A DNA stretch of 64,000 nt, from positions 853,155 through 917,154 of the forward strand of contig NZ_JASJOO010000003.1 in assembly GCF_030070105.1 (NCBI RefSeq). The letters are read 5' to 3'. The notes beneath the pieces are model-generated. The model had not been told where the DNA came from. It ran no database searches and saw only the letters and a program-made list of their open reading frames with translations. Below are positions 1-8,092 of this stretch, one piece after another (positions within the stretch are counted from its first letter, which is position 1; every line of letters begins with the position of its first letter). The position numbers and the translations under genes are program-made. The stretch is from Bermanella sp. WJH001 (lineage in GTDB: Bacteria > Pseudomonadota > Gammaproteobacteria > Pseudomonadales > Oceanobacteraceae).

Positions 1-16
1 TTGGCTGCATACTCAT
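1..16 (-). CDS. Start of a probable pyrB (partial)
   Basis: On the minus strand the first bases hold ATG codons at 16 and 10 with an AAAAGG ribosome-binding sequence at 19-24. The spacing favours the ATG at 10. The following gene would be transcribed directly after pyrR. In Pseudomonas pyrR is followed by pyrB (aspartate carbamoyltransferase), so that is the expected identity, but only a few codons are visible and none is diagnostic. Confidence 0.3.
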
Positions 17-22
17 AACCTT

Positions 23-514
23 TTATTTCAGATTCACAGTGGTCAGAACCAACGGCGTTGGCCCGGTTAATTTGATGCGCTGATTCGTTGGGCGCTCAAC
101 TTTATCTCCAACTACATCCGCTTGAATAGGCAGCTCGCGATGACCCACGTCAAGCAAACACGCCAGAACAATTTTTTCCGGACGGCCATAATCAAATAAC
201 TCATTCATGGCGGCGCGGATAGTGCGACCTGACATGATGACATCATCTACTAAGATCACCGTTTTGTTTTCAATCTCAGGAAGTTGAGAGCCTTTTACTT
301 TTGGGTGTAGACCGCTTTGACTGAAATCATCGCGATAAAAACTGATATCCAATAAGCCCAATTCACTTTGTAGGCCAAGCTGTTGATGCAGCTGTTTGGC
401 AACCCATGCCCCGCCAGTATGAATGCCCACCATGACGGTATCATCTTGCTGAGCAAGATCGCGAAGTTCATCCGCCATTTTGGCAATGAGTTGTTCAGGT
501 TGAGGCAACGGCAT
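23..514 (-). CDS. pyrR: PyrR, bifunctional pyr regulator / uracil phosphoribosyltransferase
   Basis: The 163-residue protein has the type I phosphoribosyltransferase fold. The PRPP-binding loop VILVDDVIMSGRTIR is at residues 86-100, the strongest motif. PyrR proteins convert uracil and PRPP to UMP and, in many bacteria, regulate pyrimidine genes. The length is slightly shorter than the usual 170-180 residues, but the start (MPLPQPEQL) is well placed. It is the last complete gene of a minus-strand run gshB-tonB-yqgE-ruvX-pyrR and lies just before a probable pyrB, the same order as in Pseudomonas aeruginosa. The cytosolic enzyme role is secure. Whether it binds RNA as in Bacillus is not shown, since no anti-terminator structure can be assessed beyond the left edge. 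Confidence 0.93.
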   Translation of the reverse strand: MPLPQPEQLIAKMADELRDLAQQDDTVMVGIHTGGAWVAKQLHQQLGLQSELGLLDISFYRDDFSQSGLHPKVKGSQLPEIENKTVILVDDVIMSGRTIRAAMNELFDYGRPEKIVLACLLDVGHRELPIQADVVGDKVERPTNQRIKLTGPTPLVLTTVNLK

Positions 515-599
515 GTGTTCTCCTAAATCCTGCGCTATTGGGTGCGCGGATCGAAAGCAATAATCAAGTTGTTAGATGCGTTTGGCGGTGACGCCTTGG

Positions 600-1052
600 T
601 TATTCGCAAGCATCTAAGGGGTGTTCATAAAACCAAGATTCTAAAATAAATTGCGCAGCAAGGGCATCCACCGGATCGGATTTATAATGACCTTTATGCC
701 CTTGGCTCTTGGCTTCTTCTTTGGCCGCAAAGGTACTTAAGCGCTCGTCAATAGTAAAGCTTGGTCTGGCATAACGTGCGCATAAACGATTGCTAAATTT
801 ATTGGCGCGGCGGGACATTTCGCTCACGCTGCCGTCCATATTAAGAGGCAAGCCTACAACAAACGCATGGGGCTGCCATTCCTCGACCAGTTTATCCAAT
901 TGTTCCCAGTTTGGGATGCCATCACGGGCGCTGATGCAGCCAATGCCATTGGCGGTTTGAGTGATGCGCTGGCCCATGGCAATGCCGGTGCGTTTGGTGC
1001 CAAAATCAAAGGCCATTATGGATTGATACTTATTGGTAACGGGCGTGGACAT
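600..1052 (-). CDS. ruvX: RuvX/YqgF, putative Holliday junction resolvase
   Basis: This 150-residue protein belongs to the YqgF/RuvX RNase H-fold family. The three acidic sites of the fold are visible: FDFGTKRTGIA (Asp16), TIDERLST (Glu103) and SDPVDALAA (Asp126 and Asp129). Family members act on Holliday junctions and take part in 16S rRNA 5' end maturation (E. coli YqgF); both roles are known from relatives, not shown here. It starts 20 nt after yqgE, so the two are almost certainly cotranscribed, and the yqgE-ruvX pair is conserved through gammaproteobacteria. The first twelve residues are variable, and a start at Met13 is possible but would cut close to the first catalytic motif. Confidence 0.93.
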   Translation of the reverse strand: MSTPVTNKYQSIMAFDFGTKRTGIAMGQRITQTANGIGCISARDGIPNWEQLDKLVEEWQPHAFVVGLPLNMDGSVSEMSRRANKFSNRLCARYARPSFTIDERLSTFAAKEEAKSQGHKGHYKSDPVDALAAQFILESWFYEHPLDACE

Positions 1053-1072
1053 GACGGCCTTTTATGTATGGG

Positions 1073-1630
1073 TTATGCGTGACCGGATTGACCACTTAAT
1101 AAGTTTAAATTAATACCCAGTTTGTTAGCGGCTTTGCGCGCTAATTGCTCGCTGTCAGTATGAAAAAGCAAGTCACTATCGGCGGGTACAGTCAGCCAGC
1201 TATTATTAGCAATTTCGTCTTCTAATTGCCCTGCGTCCCAGCCTGCATACCCTAAGCAAATGAGGGTATCGCTGGGTCCTTCGCCACTGGCAATAATGCT
1301 TAAAATATCTTTTGAGGTGGTCAGGCGCACATGTTCACTTACCGCCATGTTTTGAATGTCAGGGTTATCACCTTGATATAAAACAAAGCCCTGTTCTGGT
1401 GAAACAGGCCCACCTTGCATGATATTTGGATTTTGTTCTTGGCTGGGCTCGATGTGGAGCTCACCTAAAATGTCATTGAGCTGAATGCCCATGGGTTTGT
1501 TGATGATCAGCCCCATGGCGCCTTCTTCATTGTGCTCGCAGATGTAGCACACGCTATGTTTAAACCAAGGGTCATCAAGGAGTGGCATGGCCAATAATAG
1601 GTGGTGCTTTAAATCAATTGATTGAGGCAT
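1073..1630 (-). CDS. yqgE: YqgE/AlgH family protein (UPF0301)
   Basis: A 185-residue cytosolic protein of the YqgE/AlgH family. It shows the typical opening (LKHHLLLAMPLLDDPWFKHS), the central MGLIINKPM segment and LICLGYAGWDAGQLEDEI, which are the hallmark motifs. The structure family is known but the biochemical function is not settled; AlgH was linked to alginate regulation in Pseudomonas. The gene begins 3 nt after the TonB-like gene stop and is followed by ruvX, so it sits inside one transcription unit with gshB upstream. The length is normal for the family and nothing looks degraded. Confidence 0.93.
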   Translation of the reverse strand: MPQSIDLKHHLLLAMPLLDDPWFKHSVCYICEHNEEGAMGLIINKPMGIQLNDILGELHIEPSQEQNPNIMQGGPVSPEQGFVLYQGDNPDIQNMAVSEHVRLTTSKDILSIIASGEGPSDTLICLGYAGWDAGQLEDEIANNSWLTVPADSDLLFHTDSEQLARKAANKLGINLNLLSGQSGHA

Positions 1631-1633
1631 TGA

Positions 1634-2509
1634 TCAACTATCGGTTGAGAATTGGGTTTGTTTAAACTGCCAAGTGCGGATGATCTCTAAGATATCGGCT
1701 TGTTTGCGCATCTCTTCAGAGAACGGAGCAAATGGCGCTGACAGGCGTACGATGTGTTTGGCAGCATCATCTAATACCTTGTGTCCTGAGCTTTCCATGA
1801 CTTTAAGCTCATGGATGGTTCCATCTGCTTTAACCGCTACCATTAAGCGTAGACTGCCACTGATGTTTTGTCGTTTAGCTTCATTGGGGTAGTTCAAGTT
1901 ACCAATTCGCTCGATCTTGTGAAGCCATTGGTTCATATAAAGGGCATCACTGCTTTGACGAGTAGAAGTAGCCGTTAAGCGACGAGTACGAGGAGCCTTG
2001 GTCAGGGTTTGACGCTGGTAATCTAGCTTAGCTTCAAGGCTTGCGATTTCTAAGCTGCGCTCAAGTAGGCTTTTTGTATCGCCCTCTGGCAGTTGCAGTG
2101 CTTTTAATTCTTGCTCAAGTTTATGGCTTTGAATATCAAAGTCTGAAAGTAGCGTGGTGATGCTTTGGAAATTTTGATCGCTTGCTTTTGGCGCACTGGC
2201 GGTTTGTTGCAAACGTTGTGTTTTACGGATGTCTTCTGCGGCGTAATCGGCGATTTCAGTGGTGGTCATTTCGGCGCGCTCACTTAATGTGCCACTGCCT
2301 TGTTGATTGGCTTGGGCTAAAAAGTCCGCTTCTTCGGGTGCTTTGCTGTCAGCAGATTGTGCAAGGGTGATGTCCAGTGTGGTGGCGCTGTTGTGTTTCT
2401 CAGGAAGAGAAAAGCCAATACCAAATATGATTAACAAATGCACCAGCATTGCCACAAAGACGGCAAAGCTAAAACGGTCATAATCATTTACTGCAGCGGC
2501 TTGACTCAT
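1634..2509 (-). CDS. TonB-like energy transducer (TonB3-type)
   Basis: A 291-residue inner-membrane protein. A transmembrane anchor lies near residues 15-35 (VFVAMLVHLLIIFGIGF). It is followed by a long periplasmic linker predicted to be helical and rich in Gln, Glu and Leu. The C-terminal TonB domain starts near residue 195 (MNQWLHKIERIGNLNYP) and contains the SGSLRLMVAV and SSGHKVLDDAA motifs. The usual proline-rich region is absent and replaced by the charged helical linker. The position between gshB and yqgE beside the pilG operon matches Pseudomonas aeruginosa tonB3, which is needed for twitching motility. A type IV pilus or cell-envelope role is therefore more likely than siderophore uptake, but that is inference from position. 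No exbB or exbD gene is nearby. Confidence 0.85.
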   Translation of the reverse strand: MSQAAAVNDYDRFSFAVFVAMLVHLLIIFGIGFSLPEKHNSATTLDITLAQSADSKAPEEADFLAQANQQGSGTLSERAEMTTTEIADYAAEDIRKTQRLQQTASAPKASDQNFQSITTLLSDFDIQSHKLEQELKALQLPEGDTKSLLERSLEIASLEAKLDYQRQTLTKAPRTRRLTATSTRQSSDALYMNQWLHKIERIGNLNYPNEAKRQNISGSLRLMVAVKADGTIHELKVMESSGHKVLDDAAKHIVRLSAPFAPFSEEMRKQADILEIIRTWQFKQTQFSTDS

Positions 2510-2602
2510 GAATTACAGGCTCAATCAATTTCGGCTATTTTGCCTTAAGGCCAACGCAAAGGCTATGTGCAGTTGGCCAAAAGCTGGGTTTAATTTATAA
2601 CG

Positions 2603-3559
2603 CTAAGCCTTGGCGCTTAAGCGTTTCTCAATGGCGTCCATTAACATCATGGCCACATCTTGTCCGCTGTCGCGGCTAATTTCGCGCACGCAGGTTGGGC
2701 TGGTGACGTTGATTTCGGTTAAATAGTCACCAATCACATCCAGGCCGACAAAAATAAGCCCTTTTTCTTTTAGTACTGGGCCAATTTCATTGGCGATCCA
2801 AAGGTCGCGCTCACTTAGCTCTTGGGTGACACCACGGCCGCCGGCGGCAAGATTACCACGGGTTTCGCCCTGTGCGGGAATGCGCGCCAAACAATGTGAA
2901 ACAGGTACGCCATCAATCATTAAAATACGCTTATCCCCTTGTTTAATCTCTGGTAGGTATTTTTGCGCCATGATGCTTTCGTTGCCATGATTGGTGAGTG
3001 TTTCGATGATCACACTGACATTTGGGTCGTCTGCTTTTAAGCGGAAGATCGATGAGCCGCCCATGCCATCTAAAGGTTTGAAGATGACATCGCCGTGTTC
3101 CTTATGAAACGCTTTAAGGCGTTCTGCGCTTTGGGTAACTAGAACCTCAGGTGAGCACTGTGGAAAAGCCGTGGCAAACACTTTTTCATTACAATCACGC
3201 AGGCTTTGCGGTTTGTTTACAATTAGGGTGCCTTGCTGCTCTGCGCGCTCGAGAATATAGGTGTTGTAGATGTATTCATTATCAAATGGCGGATCTTTAC
3301 GCATCAATACCACATCAAGATCGGCCAGTGGTTGCCAGCTGGCGTCACCTTTTTCAAACCAGTTATCAGGGTCCATTTTCACCGTCAAAGGTGCCATGTT
3401 GGCAACGGCCACGCCATTCTCTAATGCAAGGTCTTTATCTTCCATGTAGAACAACTGCCAGCCTTTACGCTGTGCGGCATCAAGCAAGGCCAGAGAAGTA
3501 TCTTTTTTAAAGCTGATGGACTCAATTGGGTCCATGACAATGCCAACTTTGATCGTCAT
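2603..3559 (-). CDS. gshB: Glutathione synthetase
   Basis: The 318-residue ATP-grasp enzyme joins gamma-glutamylcysteine and glycine to make glutathione, the second and last step of the pathway. Characteristic segments include the N-terminal MTIKVGIVMDPIESI, the nucleotide-binding FKPLDGMGGSSIFRL, the MAQKYLPEIKQGDKRI segment and the C-terminal GLDVIGDYLTEINVTSPT. The length equals that of E. coli GshB (about 316). It is the first gene of the minus-strand run and is divergent from pilG, with 193 nt between the two starts. No partner gshA is in the window. Confidence 0.96.
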   Translation of the reverse strand: MTIKVGIVMDPIESISFKKDTSLALLDAAQRKGWQLFYMEDKDLALENGVAVANMAPLTVKMDPDNWFEKGDASWQPLADLDVVLMRKDPPFDNEYIYNTYILERAEQQGTLIVNKPQSLRDCNEKVFATAFPQCSPEVLVTQSAERLKAFHKEHGDVIFKPLDGMGGSSIFRLKADDPNVSVIIETLTNHGNESIMAQKYLPEIKQGDKRILMIDGVPVSHCLARIPAQGETRGNLAAGGRGVTQELSERDLWIANEIGPVLKEKGLIFVGLDVIGDYLTEINVTSPTCVREISRDSGQDVAMMLMDAIEKRLSAKA

Positions 3560-3752
3560 TTTTAGCGCACTCTAACGGTTGAATTTTCCCCATTGTACCT
3601 TGAAAATAAACAAAAATGTTCCGGCAAGTAGTTCGCATTCGGTCTAAGTGCCTATAGAATGCGATGCACGAGTATGGTACAAAGACCTGCTATGTGACTA
3701 TCAGGCTGGTCACAGACAATAAGAATACAAATGACCTGCAATAGGCTGATTT
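3560..3752 (+). promoter_or_regulatory. Divergent gshB/pilG promoter region
   Basis: This 193-nt intergenic stretch must hold the promoters of both the gshB run and the long Pil-Chp operon. A possible sigma-70 -10 element for pilG (TAGAAT, near 3655) has a weak TTCGCA about 17 nt upstream. The match is poor and no operator palindrome stands out, so the exact start is unsupported. Confidence 0.35.
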
Positions 3753-4133
3753 ATGGCGGACAACTTCGAAAATATTAAAGTGATGGTGATTGATGATAGT
3801 AAAACCATCCGCCGCACCGCTGAGACCCTACTGAAAAAAGTAGGTTGCAACGTGATCACGGCTACCGATGGTTTCGATGCATTAGCAAAAATTGCTGATA
3901 ATCATCCAAATATCATTTTTGTCGATATTATGATGCCCCGTTTGGACGGTTATCAAACTTGTGCCTTGATTAAAAATAATTCAAATTTCAAAGACACACC
4001 TGTGGTAATGCTATCAAGCAAGGACGGACTGTTTGATAAGGCAAAAGGGAGAATAGTTGGATCTGATCAGTATCTGACCAAGCCTTTCAGTAAAGATGAA
4101 TTATTAGGTGCTATTCGCAATCACGTGAAGTAA
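3753..4133 (+). CDS. pilG: PilG, single-domain response regulator of twitching motility
   Basis: A 126-residue stand-alone CheY-like receiver. The acidic pocket is Asp14-Asp15, the phospho-acceptor is Asp58 in FVDIMMP, and the conserved Lys is Lys110 in YLTKPF. PilG is one of two CheY-like proteins phosphorylated by ChpA. In Pseudomonas it promotes pilus extension through PilB and raises cAMP together with FimL and CyaB. It opens the Pil-Chp operon and is followed 52 nt later by pilH. The length and motifs are normal, so it should be active. Confidence 0.95.
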   Translation: MADNFENIKVMVIDDSKTIRRTAETLLKKVGCNVITATDGFDALAKIADNHPNIIFVDIMMPRLDGYQTCALIKNNSNFKDTPVVMLSSKDGLFDKAKGRIVGSDQYLTKPFSKDELLGAIRNHVK

Positions 4134-4185
4134 CGTGGCGAACGCCTAGTGTAAATAATTAGTTAGATATGAAATTGAGGTTCTT

Positions 4186-4554
4186 ATGGCGCGCGTATTG
4201 ATTGTTGATGATTCGCCCACTGAAACATTTACTCTGAAGTCCATGCTTGAAGCAAAAGGCTTTGAGGTGTTAACCGCAGAAAATGGAGCAGATGGTGTGG
4301 CATTGGCGCGTGAAGAACTGCCAGATGCTGTGCTTATGGATATCGTAATGCCTGGCTTGAATGGTTTTCAGGCGACTCGTCAATTAAGTAAAGATGAAAA
4401 AACGGCACACATCCCAGTTGTTATCGTGACCACTAAAGATCAAGAAACCGATAAGGTTTGGGGTCAGCGTCAAGGTGCAAAAGGTTACCTAGTGAAGCCA
4501 GTATCTGAAGATGTATTGGCGCAAACGATTCAAGGTGTAATCGACGAGGCTTAA
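4186..4554 (+). CDS. pilH: PilH, CheY-like response regulator
   Basis: A 122-residue receiver protein with Asp8-Asp9, phospho-acceptor Asp52 in LMDIVMPGLNG, Thr82-Thr83 and Lys104 in YLVKPVS. In Pseudomonas PilH counters PilG, acting as a phosphate sink or favouring retraction. The second position after pilG and the MARVLIVDDSPTE opening identify it as PilH. Its stop codon overlaps the pilI start by one base (TAATG), which suggests translational coupling. A good GAGGTTCTT leader lies just upstream of the ATG. Confidence 0.95.
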   Translation: MARVLIVDDSPTETFTLKSMLEAKGFEVLTAENGADGVALAREELPDAVLMDIVMPGLNGFQATRQLSKDEKTAHIPVVIVTTKDQETDKVWGQRQGAKGYLVKPVSEDVLAQTIQGVIDEA

Positions 4555-5084
4555 TGATGACACCTTTTGAACTACTCCAAGACATTGCTTCTCGTTGCCG
4601 CTCACATGCGGCAGAACTGCCTTCAAGAATTGAAGCGGTAGAGAACTGGCGTGGTGTAGGCTTTATTTTGGCCGGGCGTCGCTATGTGGCGCCTATGTCA
4701 GATGTAAGTGAGATATTAACTGCGCCCAAGCTGACTCAGGTACCTGGTGTGAAACACTGGGTACAGGGCGTAGCTAACGTGCGTGGCCGGTTAATTCCAG
4801 TAATGGATTTAGCCGCATTTTTAGGCGGGCGTTCAACGTCAGGCCGTAACAAGCGTACCTTGATTATTGAAAAGGGCGATCTACTAAATGGTTTAACCGT
4901 AGACGCTGTTTTGGGTATGCAGTACTTTCCCGTAGAAAGTAAACAAGATTCCTCTGATCTGGATGTGCCAGATCAGGCAAAGGCTTTTATTTCTGGGGCT
5001 TACCTTAGAGATGGAGAGTTATGGCCAGTATTCAGCTTTGATGAACTGGCTAATGATCAAAACTATATGGATATTGCTGTATAG
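4554..5084 (+). CDS. pilI: PilI, CheW-like adaptor
   Basis: A 176-residue CheW-domain protein. The CheW fold is recognisable from FILAGRRYVAPMSDVSEIL through GVANVRGRLIPVMDLAAFLG to the C-terminal GAYLRDGELWPVFSF. It links the chemoreceptor PilJ to the kinase ChpA. The start at 4554 overlaps the pilH stop. A second in-frame ATG follows immediately at 4557, so the true initiator could be either. It is cotranscribed with pilJ, which begins 74 nt downstream. Confidence 0.94.
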   Translation: MMTPFELLQDIASRCRSHAAELPSRIEAVENWRGVGFILAGRRYVAPMSDVSEILTAPKLTQVPGVKHWVQGVANVRGRLIPVMDLAAFLGGRSTSGRNKRTLIIEKGDLLNGLTVDAVLGMQYFPVESKQDSSDLDVPDQAKAFISGAYLRDGELWPVFSFDELANDQNYMDIAV

Positions 5085-5158
5085 TAAGTACCTACTACAT
5101 AATGTAGTCACAAAAAAATTAGAATAATTGGCAAGTAACGATTGCGGAGAGTTTATAC

Positions 5159-7192
5159 ATGAAAGCGAGTGCGGGCAGTGCAATCCTGTCGACTTTACTG
5201 AATAACACTGCACGACTGGGTTTTGGCGCAGCCTTCGTAGTATTCATCTTGGCGTTCTTAAGTATCACCATATTCGTTCAGTACAAGTCGAACCAAGATC
5301 AGCAATATATTTCTCACTCTGGTGAGTTACGGGTACTTTCTCAGCAGATAGCGAAAAACGCCGTCGAAGCTGCAGCTGGTAAAGAAGAGGCCTTTAAACT
5401 TCTTGGTGCCGCTCGTACTAACTTTGAAACACGCTGGGGTTATATCTCATCTGGTAACCCAGAGACCGGTTTACCGCCAAGCTCTGTAGACGGTATTACA
5501 GACATGCAATCCCTTTGGGATGATGTGCGTGACAGTGCTGACCGAATTGTTGAAACCCGTGATACGGTACTTTCTTTGCACGAAGTAGCCGCAACTCTTT
5601 CTGAAACCATTCCTCAGTTACAAGTCGAATACGACGAAGTTGTAGAAATCTTACTTGATAACGATGCGCCAGCTGAACAGGTGGCTGTTGCACAGCGTCA
5701 GTCATGGTTAGCAGAACGTATTGTACGATCGGTTAACAAAGTATTGTCCGGTGGTGATGATGCAGTAATGGCAGCAGACAGTTTTGGTCGAGATGCTAAC
5801 TTATTCGGTCGTGTACTAAGCGGTATGATCGAAGGTAACGTGGCGATGAATATTCAGCCAGTTAAAGACGGCGAAGCCGTTGACTCCCTTGCTGAAATCT
5901 CTGAGCTATTCGAATTCGTTGCGGGTTCTGTGGATGAAATCTTGGAAACGTCTCCTGAGCTATTCCAAGTACGTGAATCGGCCAACAACATCTTCAATTT
6001 ATCTCAAGCCTTACTAGGTAAATCATCTGAACTAACTGAACTGCATGCTGACCGTGCGTCTTCATGGGGTATGTTGCAAACCATCGGTTATGTATTAGCG
6101 ATTCTTGCACTTGCCATGTTGGGTGCGGTTGGTTTCATTACTTACCAAGAAACACAAAGCACACTTAAAGAAGAAGAAACCAAAAACGAAGCCAACCAGA
6201 TGGCAATCTTACGTCTACTTGACGAACTAGCTGACCTTGCAGACGGTGACTTAACTACTCAGGCTACTGTAACCGAAGACTTTACGGGTGCGATTGCTGA
6301 CTCCATCAACTTCGCGATCGACCAAATGCGTGCGCTGGTAACAGCAATTAACGAGACAGCGGTACAGGTTGCATCGGCTGCACAAGAAACTCAGTCTACA
6401 GCGATGCACCTTGCAGACGCGGCGGAGCACCAAGCACAAGAAATTGCTGGAGCGTCGGCTGCAATTAACGAGATGGCGGTGTCCATCGACCAAGTATCTT
6501 CAAACGCATCTGAGTCAACCTCGGTGGCAGAGCGATCAGTAACGATCGCAAACAAAGGTGCTGAAGTGGTACAGGCAACCATCAACGGCATGGATAACAT
6601 CCGTGAACAGATTCAAGAAACATCTAAACGTATCAAACGTCTGGGTGAATCTTCACAGGAAATCGGTGACATCATTTCCTTGATCAACGACATCGCAGAC
6701 CAAACCAACATTCTATCTTTGAACGCTGCAATCCAGGCATCCATGGCCGGTGACGCAGGTCGAGGCTTCGCCGTGGTAGCGGATGAGGTACAGCGACTAG
6801 CAGAACGTTCAGCCGCTGCAACCAAACAGATTGAAGCTCTGGTTAAAACCATCCAGAACGATACCAACGAAGCGGTTATCTCGATGGAACATACAACGGC
6901 CGAGGTGGTACGTGGTGCGCGCTTAGCACAGGATGCAGGTGTGGCACTTGAAGAAATCGAAACCGTATCTAAAAACCTTGCAGACTTGATCCAAAACATC
7001 TCCAACGCTGCTCGTCAGCAGGCATCATCTGCAGGCCACATCTCTAATACGATGAACGTAATTCAAGAAATTACGTCGCAAACCTCAGCTGGTACAACCG
7101 CGACTGCCAAGTCCATCGGTAACCTTGCAGAGATGGCGACGAAATTACGTGAATCTGTAGCCGGCTTTAAGCTACCTGAATCTAACGTGTAA
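5159..7192 (+). CDS. pilJ: PilJ, type IV pilus methyl-accepting chemoreceptor
   Basis: A 677-residue receptor. Transmembrane segment 1 is near residues 20-42 (FGAAFVVFILAFLSITIF). It is followed by a periplasmic part made of two helical PilJ-type sensor modules. Transmembrane segment 2 is near 304-328 (IGYVLAILALAMLGAVGF). A HAMP region and a methyl-accepting coiled coil follow, with a recognisable hairpin tip (IADQTNILSLNAAIQASMAG) near residue 515. The tip differs from the classical E-A-A-R-A-G-E consensus of enteric receptors, as is usual for PilJ. It senses pilus-related surface contact in Pseudomonas and activates ChpA. The neighbours pilI (adaptor) and pilK (methyltransferase) complete the array. 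Confidence 0.95.
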   Translation: MKASAGSAILSTLLNNTARLGFGAAFVVFILAFLSITIFVQYKSNQDQQYISHSGELRVLSQQIAKNAVEAAAGKEEAFKLLGAARTNFETRWGYISSGNPETGLPPSSVDGITDMQSLWDDVRDSADRIVETRDTVLSLHEVAATLSETIPQLQVEYDEVVEILLDNDAPAEQVAVAQRQSWLAERIVRSVNKVLSGGDDAVMAADSFGRDANLFGRVLSGMIEGNVAMNIQPVKDGEAVDSLAEISELFEFVAGSVDEILETSPELFQVRESANNIFNLSQALLGKSSELTELHADRASSWGMLQTIGYVLAILALAMLGAVGFITYQETQSTLKEEETKNEANQMAILRLLDELADLADGDLTTQATVTEDFTGAIADSINFAIDQMRALVTAINETAVQVASAAQETQSTAMHLADAAEHQAQEIAGASAAINEMAVSIDQVSSNASESTSVAERSVTIANKGAEVVQATINGMDNIREQIQETSKRIKRLGESSQEIGDIISLINDIADQTNILSLNAAIQASMAGDAGRGFAVVADEVQRLAERSAAATKQIEALVKTIQNDTNEAVISMEHTTAEVVRGARLAQDAGVALEEIETVSKNLADLIQNISNAARQQASSAGHISNTMNVIQEITSQTSAGTTATAKSIGNLAEMATKLRESVAGFKLPESNV

Positions 7193-7195
7193 TAG

Positions 7196-8062
7196 GTGTC
7201 AGGTGTGTCGCAGACAGGGTGGACGTTAAAAGCCCTGCCGGAAATGACCGAACAACAGTTCTCCCTTTGGCGAGAACTGTTGGAAGCACGAACCGGTATA
7301 TATGTCACAGAGCAGCGTAAATCTTATTTGCAATCGAGCTTAATGCAACGAATGCGAGAAGTGTCTTGTGACAATTATCAAGAATATTATGAGCGTATTG
7401 TCCATGGACCTATGGGTAACATAGAGTGGGCAAAGCTGGTAGATCGTTTAACGGTTCAAGAAACCCGTTTTTATCGTGACCCAGCGGCATTTGAATACGT
7501 GGGTAAGTACATTAATACCCATTTAGCAAAATTTACTAAAAAAAATCCGCTCGATATTTGGAGTGTTGGTTGCTCAAGTGGTGAAGAGGTTTATACCCTA
7601 GCCATGCTTGCCCATGAACAACTGGGTGATGAAAAACACGATTTTTTTATGGTAACCGGCACAGATATTAGTGTGCCAGTATTAAACAAAGCACGACAAG
7701 GTGTGTTTGACCCGCGACGGTTAGCCACCTTACCAGAGGCATATCAGACAAAGTATTTTCAAGCGAATGAAGATCAAAAGTTTGGCGTGATCTCTGAGAT
7801 AAAGAAAAATACCTGTTTTGCACAGGTGAATATTTTGCAATTAGATAAGGTTGCCAAAAGTACCAGGCATATTATTTATTGTCAGAATGTTCTAATTTAT
7901 TTTCGCCACTGGCGCCGTCAGGAGATTCTCAATCACTTAGTTGATCGATTAGCTCCCGGGGGGTTACTTTTAATCGGTATGGGTGAGATGTTGGATTGGC
8001 AACATCCAGACCTAACACCGGTTAAAGGTGAACAAATCACCGCGTTTATTAAGCGTGTTTAA
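7196..8062 (+). CDS. pilK: PilK, CheR-type chemoreceptor methyltransferase
   Basis: The 288-residue protein is a CheR-family SAM-dependent methyltransferase that modifies glutamates on PilJ. The N-terminal helical domain carries LVDRLTVQETRFYRDP, the SAM-binding motif is IWSVGCSSGEEVYTLAM, and the GTDIS and CQNVLIYF motifs follow. It starts with GTG only 3 nt after the pilJ stop, so translation is probably coupled. Its antagonist is ChpB downstream. The length is like Pseudomonas PilK (291). Confidence 0.94.
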   Translation: MSGVSQTGWTLKALPEMTEQQFSLWRELLEARTGIYVTEQRKSYLQSSLMQRMREVSCDNYQEYYERIVHGPMGNIEWAKLVDRLTVQETRFYRDPAAFEYVGKYINTHLAKFTKKNPLDIWSVGCSSGEEVYTLAMLAHEQLGDEKHDFFMVTGTDISVPVLNKARQGVFDPRRLATLPEAYQTKYFQANEDQKFGVISEIKKNTCFAQVNILQLDKVAKSTRHIIYCQNVLIYFRHWRRQEILNHLVDRLAPGGLLLIGMGEMLDWQHPDLTPVKGEQITAFIKRV

Positions 8063-8092
8063 GTAAAAGAATAACTAGGATGCGGAGCCACT

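Noticed and set aside
2549-2578. GGCCAAC/GTTGGCC inverted repeat between gshB and the TonB-like gene as a terminator
   Set aside because: The stem is only 7 bp with a 16-nt loop and no T run; the genes are probably cotranscribed.
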